Of a stretch of 64,000 bases of DNA, positions 33,001 to 41,503 are shown piece by piece. How positions within the stretch are numbered: position 1 is the stretch's first letter; the number at the start of each line of letters is the position of its first letter. The notes beneath the pieces were generated by a model. That model worked only from the letters and a program-made list of their open reading frames with translations. It did no database searches and had not been told where the DNA came from. Source of the stretch: Pseudomonas alcaligenes (GTDB taxonomy: Bacteria > Pseudomonadota > Gammaproteobacteria > Pseudomonadales > Pseudomonadaceae); contig NZ_LZEU01000001.1 in NCBI RefSeq assembly GCF_014490745.1, forward strand, positions 1,008,501 to 1,072,500, in the 5' to 3' direction. The position numbers and the translations under genes were made by a program.

Positions 33001-33982
33001 ACTCCAGTTCGCGGTGAGCGCGCTTCTGCTGGCCCAGGTCGATGTCCACGCAGTACAGCTCCAGTTGGTTGCGCGCATTACGCAGGATCAGGTGGCTGGA
33101 GTAGACGTGCACGTCGCTACCGTCGCGGTGCTGCAGTGTCAGTTCGGCGGCGGGAATCGCCGGGCCGCCGATCATCCAGACATTGATCGCACTGATCACC
33201 TCTTCGCGCATGGGCACCGGGATGATCAGCTCTTCCAGGCGCCGGCCCATGGCCTCGGCCACGCTGTAGCCGTACAGCTGGGTGCTGGCCTGGTTCCAGA
33301 AGATCACCCGGCGCTCGCGGTCGTAGCCTTGCACGGCGATGCGCGGGGTCTGCTCGAACAACTGGCGGAAGCGCTGCTCGCTCTCGCGCAGGGCCTGTTC
33401 ATCGCGCTTCTGCGTGCTGATGTTCTGCAGGGTGCCGCGCAGGTTGCCAGGGCCGTTGGGTTCGCCGCGCAGCATCAGCCACAGGGTGGCCTCGCTGGTC
33501 GGACGGTTCAGGCGGGCATTCACCAGCAGCGGCGCGGCGTCGTCGAGCGATGCCTGCAGGGCTCGCTGCACGGCGCTGCGGTCAGCGGGGTAGAACCAGC
33601 CGAGCAGTTCGTCGAGGCTGCCCTGGGGCACTTGTGCCGGGTGATCCAGCAGGCGCAGGGCCTCAGCGGACCAGTGGAACTGGCCGTCGTAATGCCAGTT
33701 GCCCAGGCCGGCTTCGCGCTGGGTCTGCTGCAGCTGCAGGATCTGCTGCTGCAGGTTGCCCTGCAACTGCTGCTGGGTGCGCAGGGTCTGGTGGGTGAGG
33801 TAGAGGAACAGCAGACCGCTGGCCAGCACGAAGATCAGCCCCTTGAGGCTTTGCAGCAGCGCATGGCTGCTGGCGTCGAGGGGCAGGCTGAGCAGCAGGC
33901 GGTCGCTGAGCAGAATCCAGGCGGCGGCGCAGAGGATATAAATACCGGTCAGGCGCAATGGCCGAGAAAGGCTGGGTCGCAT
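30089..33982 (-). CDS. PAS/GAF/GGDEF/EAL membrane protein, probable c-di-GMP phosphodiesterase
   Basis: 1297 residues. Two membrane helices (about 12-32, 45-64), then PAS-type domains (about 85-195, 200-320, 328-445), a GAF domain (about 460-608), two more PAS domains (about 612-735, 742-855), GGDEF (about 866-1030) and EAL (about 1040-1285). The GGDEF active site is SSDEF (946-950), so cyclase activity is lost, though it may still bind GTP. The EAL side keeps its catalytic set: EALLRW (Glu1075), NLSPRQF, ELEITE, DDFGTG (1195-1200), KIDQSF and AEGVE. It should therefore cut c-di-GMP to pGpG, gated by the many sensor domains. The gene is single, with no partner. Confidence 0.93.
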   Translation of the reverse strand: MRPSLSRPLRLTGIYILCAAAWILLSDRLLLSLPLDASSHALLQSLKGLIFVLASGLLFLYLTHQTLRTQQQLQGNLQQQILQLQQTQREAGLGNWHYDGQFHWSAEALRLLDHPAQVPQGSLDELLGWFYPADRSAVQRALQASLDDAAPLLVNARLNRPTSEATLWLMLRGEPNGPGNLRGTLQNISTQKRDEQALRESEQRFRQLFEQTPRIAVQGYDRERRVIFWNQASTQLYGYSVAEAMGRRLEELIIPVPMREEVISAINVWMIGGPAIPAAELTLQHRDGSDVHVYSSHLILRNARNQLELYCVDIDLGQQKRAHRELESSESRYRELVEQLHEVIFLTDSAGRLSFLNPSWQTLTGHSIQESLGRPLLEFIEDSQQPFIGEQVSRILAQQSSGWQGDSRLREAGGQHRWISLRLASGAQRGQGLRGSLSDIHERRQTQALQEARNAVLDSLLAQQPLARTCDDMARRLEQINPEMLISIMLLEKGNLHVLAAPSLPERYNRAVDGIPAQAQLGSCGHAAATGELTIAEDLQRHPNWLDYRDLALDCGLRACWSLPFKNDQNQVLGTFGIYYRYPTRPAPDDVALVTEFTRLAGLAVRQSQRDAERLQSELRFRATFEQAAVGIAHLAPDGRWLRVNQKLCQMYGYSLDELLGMTFQDLTYADDLAADLIQVERLLQGEIRSYSMEKRYRRRDGSLFWANLSVTLVRHANGEPNYFISVVEDIALRKQQEQALRQASTVFDNTQEAIVIIDANRRILTSNPAFSEITGLSQQQAIGHRLPLLSGNSLERVRYRSLWRKVRADGHWQGELNSRRRDGSTFPFWLTVSRVRDCDPLQPQYVLTFTDLSQYRDSQERLAHLVHFDPLTDLPNRLYASERLSHALEHAQRHQERVAVLCFDLDHFKTINEGLGHKVGDELLIAVARRLQQRLRNEDTLARLSSDEFLVVLENLQRPEEAANIARTLLELLERPLSLDNGREAYLSASIGISLYPDDGLSVEELLRNADAALHQAKQEGRNTFRFYTQGLTHQAHTRLTLEVQLRQALKRNELTLHYQPLVDSHSGRAIGVEALLRWNSEQGMISPAQFIPLAEDTGLIVPIGTWVLREACRQMQFWRRQGLPLQTLAVNLSPRQFRQADLLQQVREALHDSGLPAECLELEITEGALMDNVEQARDTLVALKSLGLKLAIDDFGTGYSSLAYLRRFPLDKLKIDQSFMQGVPEDQANLEITATIVGLARNLKLRVLAEGVETQAQLQAMRQLGCDYCQGYLFSKPLSAIQLVNWLRSDHQSVG

Positions 33983-34124
33983 CCTTAACCCCTGGCGGTT
34001 GCGGGTAGGGATACCCGTGCCACTGCAGGAGAAACGGGTTCGTTGTCAGTCTAGCCGCTATACCCGGAGCTGCCGGTTGTTCGTCTGGATGCCGGGGAGC
34101 CGCCCCGGGCGGGGCGGCGTGGTT

Positions 34125-35138
34125 TCAGAAACCTTCGAGGACGATCTTGCCGCGGGCCTGGCCGCTTTCCAGCAGACTGTGGGCGCGGCGCAGGTTGGCC
34201 GCGTCGATGCGGCCGAAGTGCTCGCCCAGGGTGGTTTTCAGCACGCCGTCGTCGATCAGCTGGCTGACCCGGTTGAGCAGGCGGTGCTGCTCGATCATAT
34301 CGGCGGTCTGGTACAGCGAGCGGGTGTACATGAACTCCCAGTGCAGCGACAGGCTCTTGCGCTTGAGCTTGACCACGTCCAGCTCGGCCGGGTCGTCGAT
34401 CAGCGCCAGCTTGCCCTGCGGGGCGAGAGCCTCGACCAATTGATCGAGGTGCTGGTCGGTATGGGTCAGGCTGGCCACATGGCTGACGCTGTTGATACCC
34501 AGCGCCTGCAGTTGTGGCAGCAGCGGCTGGCTGTGGTCGATCACGTGGTGGGCGCCGAGGCCCTGCACCCAGTCGCGGGTTTCCGCGCGCGAGGCGGTGC
34601 CGATCACCGTCAGGCCGGTGAGCTGGCGGGCCAGCTGCACCAGGATCGAACCGACACCGCCCGCTGCGCCGACGACCAGTAGGCTCTGCTGCTGGTCGCC
34701 CTGGCCCTCCCTGATCTGCAGGCGCTCGAACAGCAGCTCCCAGGCGGTGATAGCGGTCAGCGGCAGGGCGGCGGCGCGGGCGAAGTCCAGCGAGCCGGGC
34801 ATGCGCCCGACCAGGCGCTCGTCGACCACGTGCAGCTCGCTGTTGGCGCCCGGGCGGTCGAGGGCGCCGGCATAGAACACCCGGTCGCCAGCACGGAACT
34901 GCTTGACCGCCTCGCCCACCGCCAGCACCACGCCGGCCACATCCCAGCCCAGCACCTTGGCGTCGCCGGCGGCGGGGGAGACGTTGCGGCGGATCTTGGT
35001 ATCCACCGGGTTGACCGAGATCGCCTTGACCTCCACCAGCAGGTCGTGGGGCCCTGGCTGCGGCGCCGGTAGCTCGATGTCGAGCAGGGCCTCGGCATGT
35101 TCGATGGGCAGGGACTGGTAGTAGGCGATGGCTTTCAT
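34125..35138 (-). CDS. Zinc-type alcohol dehydrogenase / quinone oxidoreductase family protein
   Basis: 337 residues of the medium-chain dehydrogenase fold: catalytic-domain segment VNPVDTKIRRNVSP and GWDVAGVVLAVGEAV, and NADPH-binding LLVVGAAGGVGSILVQLARQ. The structural and catalytic zinc cysteines are absent, as in the quinone oxidoreductase/zeta-crystallin branch. The protein matches the TIGR02817-type family of zinc-binding-like alcohol dehydrogenases. It is divergent from a LysR gene (172 bases apart), which probably controls it. Substrate unknown, likely a quinone or reactive enone. Confidence 0.9.
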   Translation of the reverse strand: MKAIAYYQSLPIEHAEALLDIELPAPQPGPHDLLVEVKAISVNPVDTKIRRNVSPAAGDAKVLGWDVAGVVLAVGEAVKQFRAGDRVFYAGALDRPGANSELHVVDERLVGRMPGSLDFARAAALPLTAITAWELLFERLQIREGQGDQQQSLLVVGAAGGVGSILVQLARQLTGLTVIGTASRAETRDWVQGLGAHHVIDHSQPLLPQLQALGINSVSHVASLTHTDQHLDQLVEALAPQGKLALIDDPAELDVVKLKRKSLSLHWEFMYTRSLYQTADMIEQHRLLNRVSQLIDDGVLKTTLGEHFGRIDAANLRRAHSLLESGQARGKIVLEGF

Positions 35139-35309
35139 GCGGCGGACTCCACGGCAGGTCGCAAGGGGGCAAAGTCGAATGTTCCAGCTTAGTTGGCCAT
35201 TGGCGGCTCGTCGGCTGGAGATGCTGCGCATGTTGATCTGTCGCTGTGGCGAGAAAAAGAGCCTGGGAATAGAGTCTCTTTCAATATTATGTTGAAAGTG
35301 ATTTGGCCC

Positions 35310-36212
35310 ATGCTGCGTCTCGACGACCTCAACCTGTTCGCCCGTACCGCCGAGCTCGGCAGCCTGTCCGCCGCCGCCCGCGAGCTGGACATCTCGCCGG
35401 CGGTGGCCAGCGCCGCGCTCAAGCGCCTGGAACAGCAGCTGCAGGTGCGCCTGATCCTGCGCTCGACCCGCAGCCTGCGCCTGACCCCCGAGGGCGAGCA
35501 GTACCTGGCCCATGCGCGCAGCGCCCTGCACAGCCTGGAGAGTGGCCGCCTGGCCCTGGCCAGCGGGCGCGAGAGCATCGGCGGGGTGCTGCAGCTGGCC
35601 GCGCCCTCGGACTTCGGGCGCAACGTGCTGCTGCCCTGGCTCGATCAGTTCCAGCAGGAACATCCACAGCTCAGCCTGCGCCTGTTGCTCAGCGACCGGG
35701 TGGCCGACCTGTTCCGCCAGCCGGTGGATATCGCCCTGCGCTATGGCGAGCCGGAAGATTCCAGCCTGGTGGCGCTGCCCATCGCCCCCGGCAACCGCCG
35801 CGTGCTGTGCGCCGCGCCGGACTACTTCGCCCGCCATGGCGTGCCGCAGCAGCCGGCGGCGCTGCGCCGGCACAACTGCCTGCTGTACATGCTCGGTGGC
35901 CGCGTGCACGAGCGCTGGAGCTTCTCTGGCGAGGCGCTGACGGTAAGCGGCAACCGGGTCAGCGACGATGCCGATGTGGTGCGGCGCTGGGCCGTGGCGG
36001 GGCAGGGCGTGGTGTACAAGTCGTGGCTGGATGTGGCGGCCGACGTGCAGGCTGGGCGCCTGCAGGTGGCCCTGGGCGACTACCTGGGCGAGCCGACGCC
36101 GCTCAACCTGATCTGCGCCCATCGCGACCAGTTGAGCCGGCCGGTGCGCCTGCTGCACGAGTTTCTCCAGCAGCGCTGCGCCGAGCTGCTGGCGCAGGTG
36201 CCCTGGGCATAA
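35310..36212 (+). CDS. LysR-family transcriptional regulator
   Basis: 300 residues. Helix-turn-helix about 3-62 (AARELDISPAVASAALKRLE) and effector domain about 90-290 with GEPEDSSLVALPIAP. I chose the ATG at 35310 because the family begins MLRLDDLNLFART; two in-frame starts lie upstream, the nearest seven codons earlier. It is divergent from the quinone-oxidoreductase-like gene, its probable target. It converges with the TetR gene across a palindromic repeat. Confidence 0.9.
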   Translation: MLRLDDLNLFARTAELGSLSAAARELDISPAVASAALKRLEQQLQVRLILRSTRSLRLTPEGEQYLAHARSALHSLESGRLALASGRESIGGVLQLAAPSDFGRNVLLPWLDQFQQEHPQLSLRLLLSDRVADLFRQPVDIALRYGEPEDSSLVALPIAPGNRRVLCAAPDYFARHGVPQQPAALRRHNCLLYMLGGRVHERWSFSGEALTVSGNRVSDDADVVRRWAVAGQGVVYKSWLDVAADVQAGRLQVALGDYLGEPTPLNLICAHRDQLSRPVRLLHEFLQQRCAELLAQVPWA

Positions 36213-36217
36213 ACAAG

Positions 36218-36268
36218 TAGGGCGGGTGCAACCCGCGTCGCGTATCGCGCGGGTTGCAGCCGCCCTAC
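36218..36268. repeat. Dispersed intergenic palindrome, full copy
   Basis: GTAGGGCGGGTGCAACCCGC at 36218-36237 faces its inverted copy (CGGGTTGCAGCCGCCCTAC) ending at 36268. It can fold as one hairpin and may stop transcription from both converging genes. A second full copy lies at 43829-43880. Confidence 0.8.
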
Positions 36269-36289
36269 ACAGGCGAGGCGAGAGCTGTT

Positions 36290-36952
36290 CTAGCCGCGCT
36301 TCGGCGGTGTCAGCCCGCAGCCTCTGAGGATGATGCGTTCCAAGTTGTCGGCGGCTTCATCGAAGTCGGCGCGCTTGAGGCTGCTCTTGCCGGTCAGGCG
36401 GCAGATCTGGCTGGCGAAGTCGGCGTAGTGCTGGGTGCTGCCCCACAGCAGGAAGATCAGGTGCACCGGGTCGATCGGCTCCATCTTGCCGGCGTCGATC
36501 CAGGCCTGGAACACCGCGGCGCGGCCGCGGAACCAGTCGCGGTAGTCCTGGGTGAAGTGGCTGGTCAGGCACTCGCCGCCGCTGATCACTTCCATGGCGA
36601 AGATGCGCGAGGCCAGCGGCTGGGTGCGCGAGAACTCGACCTTGGAGCGGATATAGCGGCTCAGCGCCTCGGCCGGGTCGTCGTTCACGTTCAGCGAGCT
36701 GAAGGTGTCGTCCCACTGGTCGAGGATGTTGTTCAGTACCGCAACGTACAGCCCCTGCTTGTTGTTGAAGTAGTAGTGCAGGTTGGCCTTGGGCAGCCCC
36801 ACCGCCTGGGCGATGCTGTTCATGCTGGTGCCCTTGTAGCCGTGGCGGGCGAATTCGATTTCGGCGGCGGCGATGATCGCCTTCTCATTTTTCTGACGGA
36901 TGCGCCCGGCGGGTTTGCCGACGCTGGAAACGGGGGGAGTTGCTGCGGGCAT
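36290..36952 (-). CDS. TetR-family regulator (RutR-like)
   Basis: 220 residues. Helix-turn-helix about 15-62: IAAAEIEFARHGYKGTSMNSIA, AVGLPKANLHYYFNNKQGLYVAVL. The C-terminal half fits the RutR/TetR_C_8-type domain (FSRTQPLASRIFAMEVISGGE, WIDAGKMEPIDPVHLIFLLWGSTQHYADF). RutR-like proteins control pyrimidine or related nitrogen catabolism. I chose the ATG at 36952, which has GGAAA upstream; longer in-frame starts exist. It lies 248 bases from bauR on the same strand; a link to the bau genes is inference from position. Confidence 0.88.
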   Translation of the reverse strand: MPAATPPVSSVGKPAGRIRQKNEKAIIAAAEIEFARHGYKGTSMNSIAQAVGLPKANLHYYFNNKQGLYVAVLNNILDQWDDTFSSLNVNDDPAEALSRYIRSKVEFSRTQPLASRIFAMEVISGGECLTSHFTQDYRDWFRGRAAVFQAWIDAGKMEPIDPVHLIFLLWGSTQHYADFASQICRLTGKSSLKRADFDEAADNLERIILRGCGLTPPKRG

Positions 36953-37200
36953 CGAAGGTTTCCGTACTGAATAAACGGTGTTCACGCGCACAGATACCCC
37001 ACTGCGGGTCATGAAACAACCCTTAGGCGTCAAAAACGTGTTTCGTTCGGAAGAAGAGGGCATCTTGGCTATGAAAATGGCCGATTAAGCGTCAGAAAAA
37101 CGTCTTTTCCGTCGAATCTGTACTGCTCAAGAAATCACCGTTTTCATCTGCAGGCCTTGTGGTACGGGAGTTCCAGCTTGTTGTTGAAACTGTTACAGGG

Positions 37201-38124
37201 TCAGTTGCCGGTAGCCGCCAGCGCTTCGAGGAAACTCTCCAGCACCAGCTGCGCCCGCCGCCCCTTGCGCGTCACCGAGGCCAGGGTCAGGTCGTAGAAG
37301 CGGCTGGCTGGCTTGAGCACCCGCAGGCGGCCCTGCTGCACCCACTGCTGGGCGTAGTGGTCGGGCAGGTAGCCGATGTAGCGCCCGGTGAGAATCAGGA
37401 AGGCCATGCCCTCGCGATCCGAGGCGCTGGCCGTGCAGTTGAGCACCTGGTACTGGGCCTGGATCTCCGGCGGCAGGCGGAAGGTCGGGGCAATCGCCTC
37501 CTGGGCATTCAGGCGGGTGTCGGACAGCTGCGCGTCGTCCACGTAGAACAGCGGGTGGCCCACCGCGCAATACAGCTGCGAGCGCTCGCCATACAGCGGC
37601 TGGTACTCCAGGCCGGACAGCGGATGGCCCTGGGGCACCACGCCGACATGCAGGCTGCCGTCGAGTACGCCCTGTTCCACCTCCGAGGGCGGGGTCATGC
37701 GGATCTGGATGCGCACATCCGGGCCGCGCTCCTTGAGCCGTGCTAGCGCATGAGTAATGCGCATATGCGGCACGGTCACCAGGTTGTCGGTAAGGCCGAT
37801 ATGCAGCTCGCCGCGCAGCTGGCGGTGCAGGCCGTTGACCCCGTTGCGGAAGCTCTCCAGCGCGCCGAACAGCTGCAGCGCCGACTGGTACACCTCGCGA
37901 CCTTCTTCGGTCAGGGCGAAGCCGGCGCGGCCGCGCTGGCACAGGCGCAGGCCCAGGCGCTGCTCCAGGTCGCTCATCTGCTGGCTGATCGCCGAGCGGC
38001 CGATGCCCAGCACGCTTTCCGCGGCGGAGAAGCCACCGCACTCGACCACGCTGCGGAACAGGCGCAGCAGGCGGATTTCAAAGTCGCTGACCTGGGCCAG
38101 GGGATCGGAGCGGCGCGTACTCAT
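37201..38124 (-). CDS. bauR: BauR, LysR-family activator of beta-alanine catabolism
   Basis: 307 residues. Helix-turn-helix about 20-78 (AESVLGIGRSAISQQMSDLE), effector domain about 105-300. It is divergent from bauA in the same arrangement as P. aeruginosa bauR (PA0133)/bauABCD, where BauR activates the operon in response to beta-alanine. A TTAGT-N9-ACTAA dyad lies four bases upstream of its start, between the two genes. The identification rests on context plus the LysR fold. Confidence 0.85.
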   Translation of the reverse strand: MSTRRSDPLAQVSDFEIRLLRLFRSVVECGGFSAAESVLGIGRSAISQQMSDLEQRLGLRLCQRGRAGFALTEEGREVYQSALQLFGALESFRNGVNGLHRQLRGELHIGLTDNLVTVPHMRITHALARLKERGPDVRIQIRMTPPSEVEQGVLDGSLHVGVVPQGHPLSGLEYQPLYGERSQLYCAVGHPLFYVDDAQLSDTRLNAQEAIAPTFRLPPEIQAQYQVLNCTASASDREGMAFLILTGRYIGYLPDHYAQQWVQQGRLRVLKPASRFYDLTLASVTRKGRRAQLVLESFLEALAATGN

Positions 38125-38127
38125 TGT

Positions 38128-38146
38128 TTAGTATTCGCTTAACTAA
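38128..38146. promoter_or_regulatory. LysR-type dyad between bauR and bauA
   Basis: TTAGT (38128-38132) and ACTAA (38142-38146) form an interrupted palindrome with a T-N11-A core, next to the bauR start and about 90 bases before bauA. The likely BauR binding site. Confidence 0.6.
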
Positions 38147-38233
38147 GGATAAGAAGAGTTGTGTTTTAGTGACTTTATGCCCGTGGCACCTTTCGCTGCA
38201 ACAACAAACAGGTCCCGCTTCGGGAGAGACTCG

Positions 38234-39580
38234 ATGAACATGCCGCAGACCACCACCCCGTCCCTGGCCAGCCAGCTCAAGCTGGATGCGCACTGGATGC
38301 CGTTCTCCGCCAACCGCAGCTTCAAGCGCGACCCGCGCCTGATCGTCGGCGCCGAAGGCAACTACTTCATCGACGACAAGGGCCGTCGCGTGTTCGACAG
38401 CCTGTCCGGCCTGTGGACCTGTGGCGCCGGGCACAACCGCAAGGAAATCCAGGACGCCGTGGCCAAGCAGCTGGGCACCCTGGATTACGCCCCGGGCTTC
38501 CAGTACGGCCACCCGCTGTCCTACCTGCTGGCCGAGAAGATCGCCGAGCTGACCCCGGCCGGCCTCGACCACGTGTTCTACACCGGCTCCGGCTCCGAAT
38601 GCGCCGACACCTCGGTGAAGATGGCCAAGGCCTACTGGCGCCTGAAGGGCCAGCCGAGCAAGACCAAGTTCATCGGCCGCGCCCGTGGCTACCATGGCGT
38701 CAACATCGCCGGCACCTCGCTGGGCGGCATCGGCGGCAACCGCAAGATGTTCGGCCAGATGATGGACGCCGACCACCTGCCGCACACCCTGCAGCCGCAC
38801 CTGGCCTACACCAAGGGCATGGCCGAGACCGGCGGCGTGGAGCTGGCCAACGAGCTGCTGAAGCTGATCGAACTGCATGACGCCTCCAACATCGCCGCCG
38901 TGATCGTCGAGCCGATGTCCGGTTCCGCTGGCGTGATCGTGCCGCCGCAGGGCTACCTGCAGCGCCTGCGCGAGATCTGCACCCAGCACAACATCCTGCT
39001 GATCTTCGACGAAGTGATCACCGCCTTCGGCCGCATGGGCAAGTGGACGGGGGCCGAATACTTCGGCGTCACCCCGGACATCATGAACACCGCCAAACAG
39101 GTCACCAACGGTGCCATCCCGCTGGGCGCGGTGATCGCCTCCAGCGAGATCTACAACACCTTCATGCAGCAGGCGATTCCGGAGCACATGGTCGAGTTCG
39201 GCCACGGCTACACCTACTCCGGCCACCCGGTTGCCTGTGCCGCCGGCCTGGCCACCCTGGAGCTGCTGCAGCGCGACAACCTGATCGAGCAGTCCGCCGC
39301 CCTGGCGCCGGTGTTCGAAGAGAAGCTGCACAGCCTCAAAGGTAGCAAGCACATCATCGACATCCGCAACTGCGGCCTGGCCGGTGCCCTGCAGCTGGCC
39401 CCGCGTGACGGCGACGGCGTGATCCGCCCATACGAGGCTGGCATCAAGCTGTGGCAAGCCGGTTTCTACGTACGCTTCGGCGGCGACACCCTGCAGTTCG
39501 GGCCGACCTTCAACACCAAGCCCGAGCAGCTGGACACCCTGTTCAACGCCGTCGGCGAAATCCTCGCCAAGGTCGACTGA
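38234..39580 (+). CDS. bauA: BauA, beta-alanine:pyruvate aminotransferase
   Basis: 448 residues, class III PLP enzyme. Moves the amino group of beta-alanine to pyruvate, giving malonate semialdehyde and L-alanine. The PLP lysine is Lys288 in NTAKQVTNGAIPLGA, the same number as in the P. putida omega-amino acid transaminase; Asp259 (LLIFDEVITAFGR) holds the PLP nitrogen, and GSGSECADTS binds the phosphate. ATG at 38234 has GGAG nine bases upstream. bauB starts on its last base (TGATG). First gene of bauABC. Confidence 0.95.
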   Translation: MNMPQTTTPSLASQLKLDAHWMPFSANRSFKRDPRLIVGAEGNYFIDDKGRRVFDSLSGLWTCGAGHNRKEIQDAVAKQLGTLDYAPGFQYGHPLSYLLAEKIAELTPAGLDHVFYTGSGSECADTSVKMAKAYWRLKGQPSKTKFIGRARGYHGVNIAGTSLGGIGGNRKMFGQMMDADHLPHTLQPHLAYTKGMAETGGVELANELLKLIELHDASNIAAVIVEPMSGSAGVIVPPQGYLQRLREICTQHNILLIFDEVITAFGRMGKWTGAEYFGVTPDIMNTAKQVTNGAIPLGAVIASSEIYNTFMQQAIPEHMVEFGHGYTYSGHPVACAAGLATLELLQRDNLIEQSAALAPVFEEKLHSLKGSKHIIDIRNCGLAGALQLAPRDGDGVIRPYEAGIKLWQAGFYVRFGGDTLQFGPTFNTKPEQLDTLFNAVGEILAKVD

Positions 39581-39867
39581 TGAGCCAGCGGCCGCAGGCA
39601 GTGCCCACCGTGCAGGTGGACAACGAGCGGGTGATCGTCACCGAGTGGCGCTTCGCCCCCGGCGCGGAAACCGGTCGCCACTGCCACGGCTACGACTACG
39701 TGGTGGTGCCGATGACCAACGGCACCCTGCTGCTGGAAACCCCCGAGGGCGACAAGCATGCGCCCCTGGTGGCCGGCCAGGCGTACTTCCGCAAGGCCGG
39801 GGTCGAGCACAACGTGATCAACGCCAGCGACCACGAAGTGGTCTTTGTCGAAACCGAAATCAAATGA
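39580..39867 (+). CDS. bauB: BauB, small cupin protein
   Basis: 95 residues, one cupin barrel. Metal motif 1 is visible as GRHCHGYDYVVVPMTNGTL (two His and Glu/Asp positions), motif 2 as GVEHNVINASDHEVVFVE. The role in beta-alanine catabolism is not established. It overlaps bauA by one base (TGATG), so translation is coupled. It corresponds in position and size to BauB (PA0131). Confidence 0.85.
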   Translation: MSQRPQAVPTVQVDNERVIVTEWRFAPGAETGRHCHGYDYVVVPMTNGTLLLETPEGDKHAPLVAGQAYFRKAGVEHNVINASDHEVVFVETEIK

Positions 39868-39924
39868 TTCGCGGCGGCTGCCAGTGAGGCAGTCGCCCTC
39901 CAGAACACCAACGAGGGAACACCC

Positions 39925-41421
39925 ATGAGTACCGTCGCCCACTTCATCAATGGCGAAATCGTGCTGCGCAGCGGCCGCACCGCCCAGGTCTTCAACCCGT
40001 CCATCGGCGAGCCGGTGCGTCAGGTCGAACTGGCCGACCGCGCCACCATCCAGGCCGCCATCGACGCCGCCAAGGCTGCCTTCCCGGCCTGGCGCAACAC
40101 CCCGCCGGCCAAGCGCGCCCAGGTCATGTTCCGCTTCAAGGTTCTGCTTGAGGCCAACAAGGACAAGATCGCTGCGATGATCAGCGAAGAGCACGGCAAG
40201 ACCCTGGAAGACGCCGTCGGCGAACTGCAGCGCGGCATCGAGAACGTCGAGTACGCCTGTGGCGCCCCCGAGCTGCTGAAAGGCGAATACAACCGCAACG
40301 CCGGCCCGAACATCGACAGCTGGTCCGACCACCAGCCGCTGGGCGTGGTTGCCGGTATCACCCCGTTCAACTTCCCGGCCATGGTGCCGCTGTGGATGTA
40401 CCCGCTGGCCATCGTCTGCGGCAACTGCTTCATCCTCAAGCCGTCCGAGCGCGACCCGAGCTCCACCCTGTTCATCGCCCAGCTGCTGCACGAAGCCGGC
40501 CTGCCCAAGGGCGTGATCGGCGTGATCAACGGCGACAAGGAAGCGGTGGACGCGCTGATCGAAGCGCCGGAAGTCAAAGCCATCAGCTTCGTCGGCTCGA
40601 CCCCGATCGCCGAATACATCTACACCGAGGCCAACCGTCGCGGTAAGCGCGTGCAGGCCCTGGGCGGCGCCAAGAACCACGCCGTGGTACTGCCGGACGC
40701 CGACATCGACAACACCGTCAACGCCCTGATGGGCGCCGCCTACGGCTCCTGCGGCGAGCGCTGCATGGCCATCTCCGTGGTGGTTGCCGTGGGTGACCAG
40801 GTTGCCGACACCCTGATCGCCAAGCTGACCCCGAAAATCCAGGCGCTGAAAATCGGTGCCGGCACCTCCTGCGGCCTCGACATGGGCCCGCTGGTTACCG
40901 GCGCGGCGCGTGACAAGGTCAAGGGCTACATCGACGCCGGCGTGGCCCAGGGCGCGACCCTGGTGGTCGACGGCCGCGGCCTGTCGGTACCGGGCAACGA
41001 AGCTGGCTTCTTCGTCGGCGGCACCCTGTTCGACAACGTCACCCGTGACATGAGCATCTACCAGGAAGAGATCTTCGGCCCGGTACTCTGCGTGGTACGC
41101 GTCGGCAGCCTGGAAGACGCCATGCAGCTGATCAACGACCACGAATACGGCAACGGCACCTGCATCTTCACCCGCGATGGTGAAGCGGCGCGCCTGTTCT
41201 GCGACGAGATCGAAGTCGGCATGGTCGGCGTCAACGTACCGCTGCCGGTACCGGTGGCCTACCACAGCTTCGGCGGCTGGAAGCGCTCGCTGTTCGGCGA
41301 CCTGCACGCCTACGGCCCGGACGGTGTGCGCTTCTACACCAAGCGCAAGACCATCACCCAGCGCTGGCCGCAGCGCGCCAGCCACGAGGCGGCGCAGTTC
41401 GCCTTCCCGAGCAACGGCTGA
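39925..41421 (+). CDS. bauC: BauC, CoA-acylating (methyl)malonate semialdehyde dehydrogenase
   Basis: 498 residues, ALDH superfamily, MmsA type. Converts malonate semialdehyde with CoA and NAD+ to acetyl-CoA and CO2, the step after BauA. Catalytic Cys lies in GSCGERCMAISV; NAD-binding SFVGSTPIAEYIY and the family segment PFNFPAMVPLWMYPLAI, which separates MmsA from other ALDHs, are present. A clear terminator follows. In P. aeruginosa a permease gene (bauD) comes next; here it is absent and a PuuD gene follows. Confidence 0.93.
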   Translation: MSTVAHFINGEIVLRSGRTAQVFNPSIGEPVRQVELADRATIQAAIDAAKAAFPAWRNTPPAKRAQVMFRFKVLLEANKDKIAAMISEEHGKTLEDAVGELQRGIENVEYACGAPELLKGEYNRNAGPNIDSWSDHQPLGVVAGITPFNFPAMVPLWMYPLAIVCGNCFILKPSERDPSSTLFIAQLLHEAGLPKGVIGVINGDKEAVDALIEAPEVKAISFVGSTPIAEYIYTEANRRGKRVQALGGAKNHAVVLPDADIDNTVNALMGAAYGSCGERCMAISVVVAVGDQVADTLIAKLTPKIQALKIGAGTSCGLDMGPLVTGAARDKVKGYIDAGVAQGATLVVDGRGLSVPGNEAGFFVGGTLFDNVTRDMSIYQEEIFGPVLCVVRVGSLEDAMQLINDHEYGNGTCIFTRDGEAARLFCDEIEVGMVGVNVPLPVPVAYHSFGGWKRSLFGDLHAYGPDGVRFYTKRKTITQRWPQRASHEAAQFAFPSNG

Positions 41422-41429
41422 TGTAACCG

Positions 41430-41460
41430 AAGGGCTGGTCGCAAGACCGGCCCTTTTTTC
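41430..41460 (+). terminator. Terminator of the bauABC operon
   Basis: AGGGCTGGTC-GCAA-GACCGGCCCT stem (one G-T pair) followed by TTTTTTC, nine bases after the bauC stop. Confidence 0.92.
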
Positions 41461-41503
41461 GATTGGTTTTTCGCAACACAACCTGCCGCGCGGGCGCGGC
41501 ATT

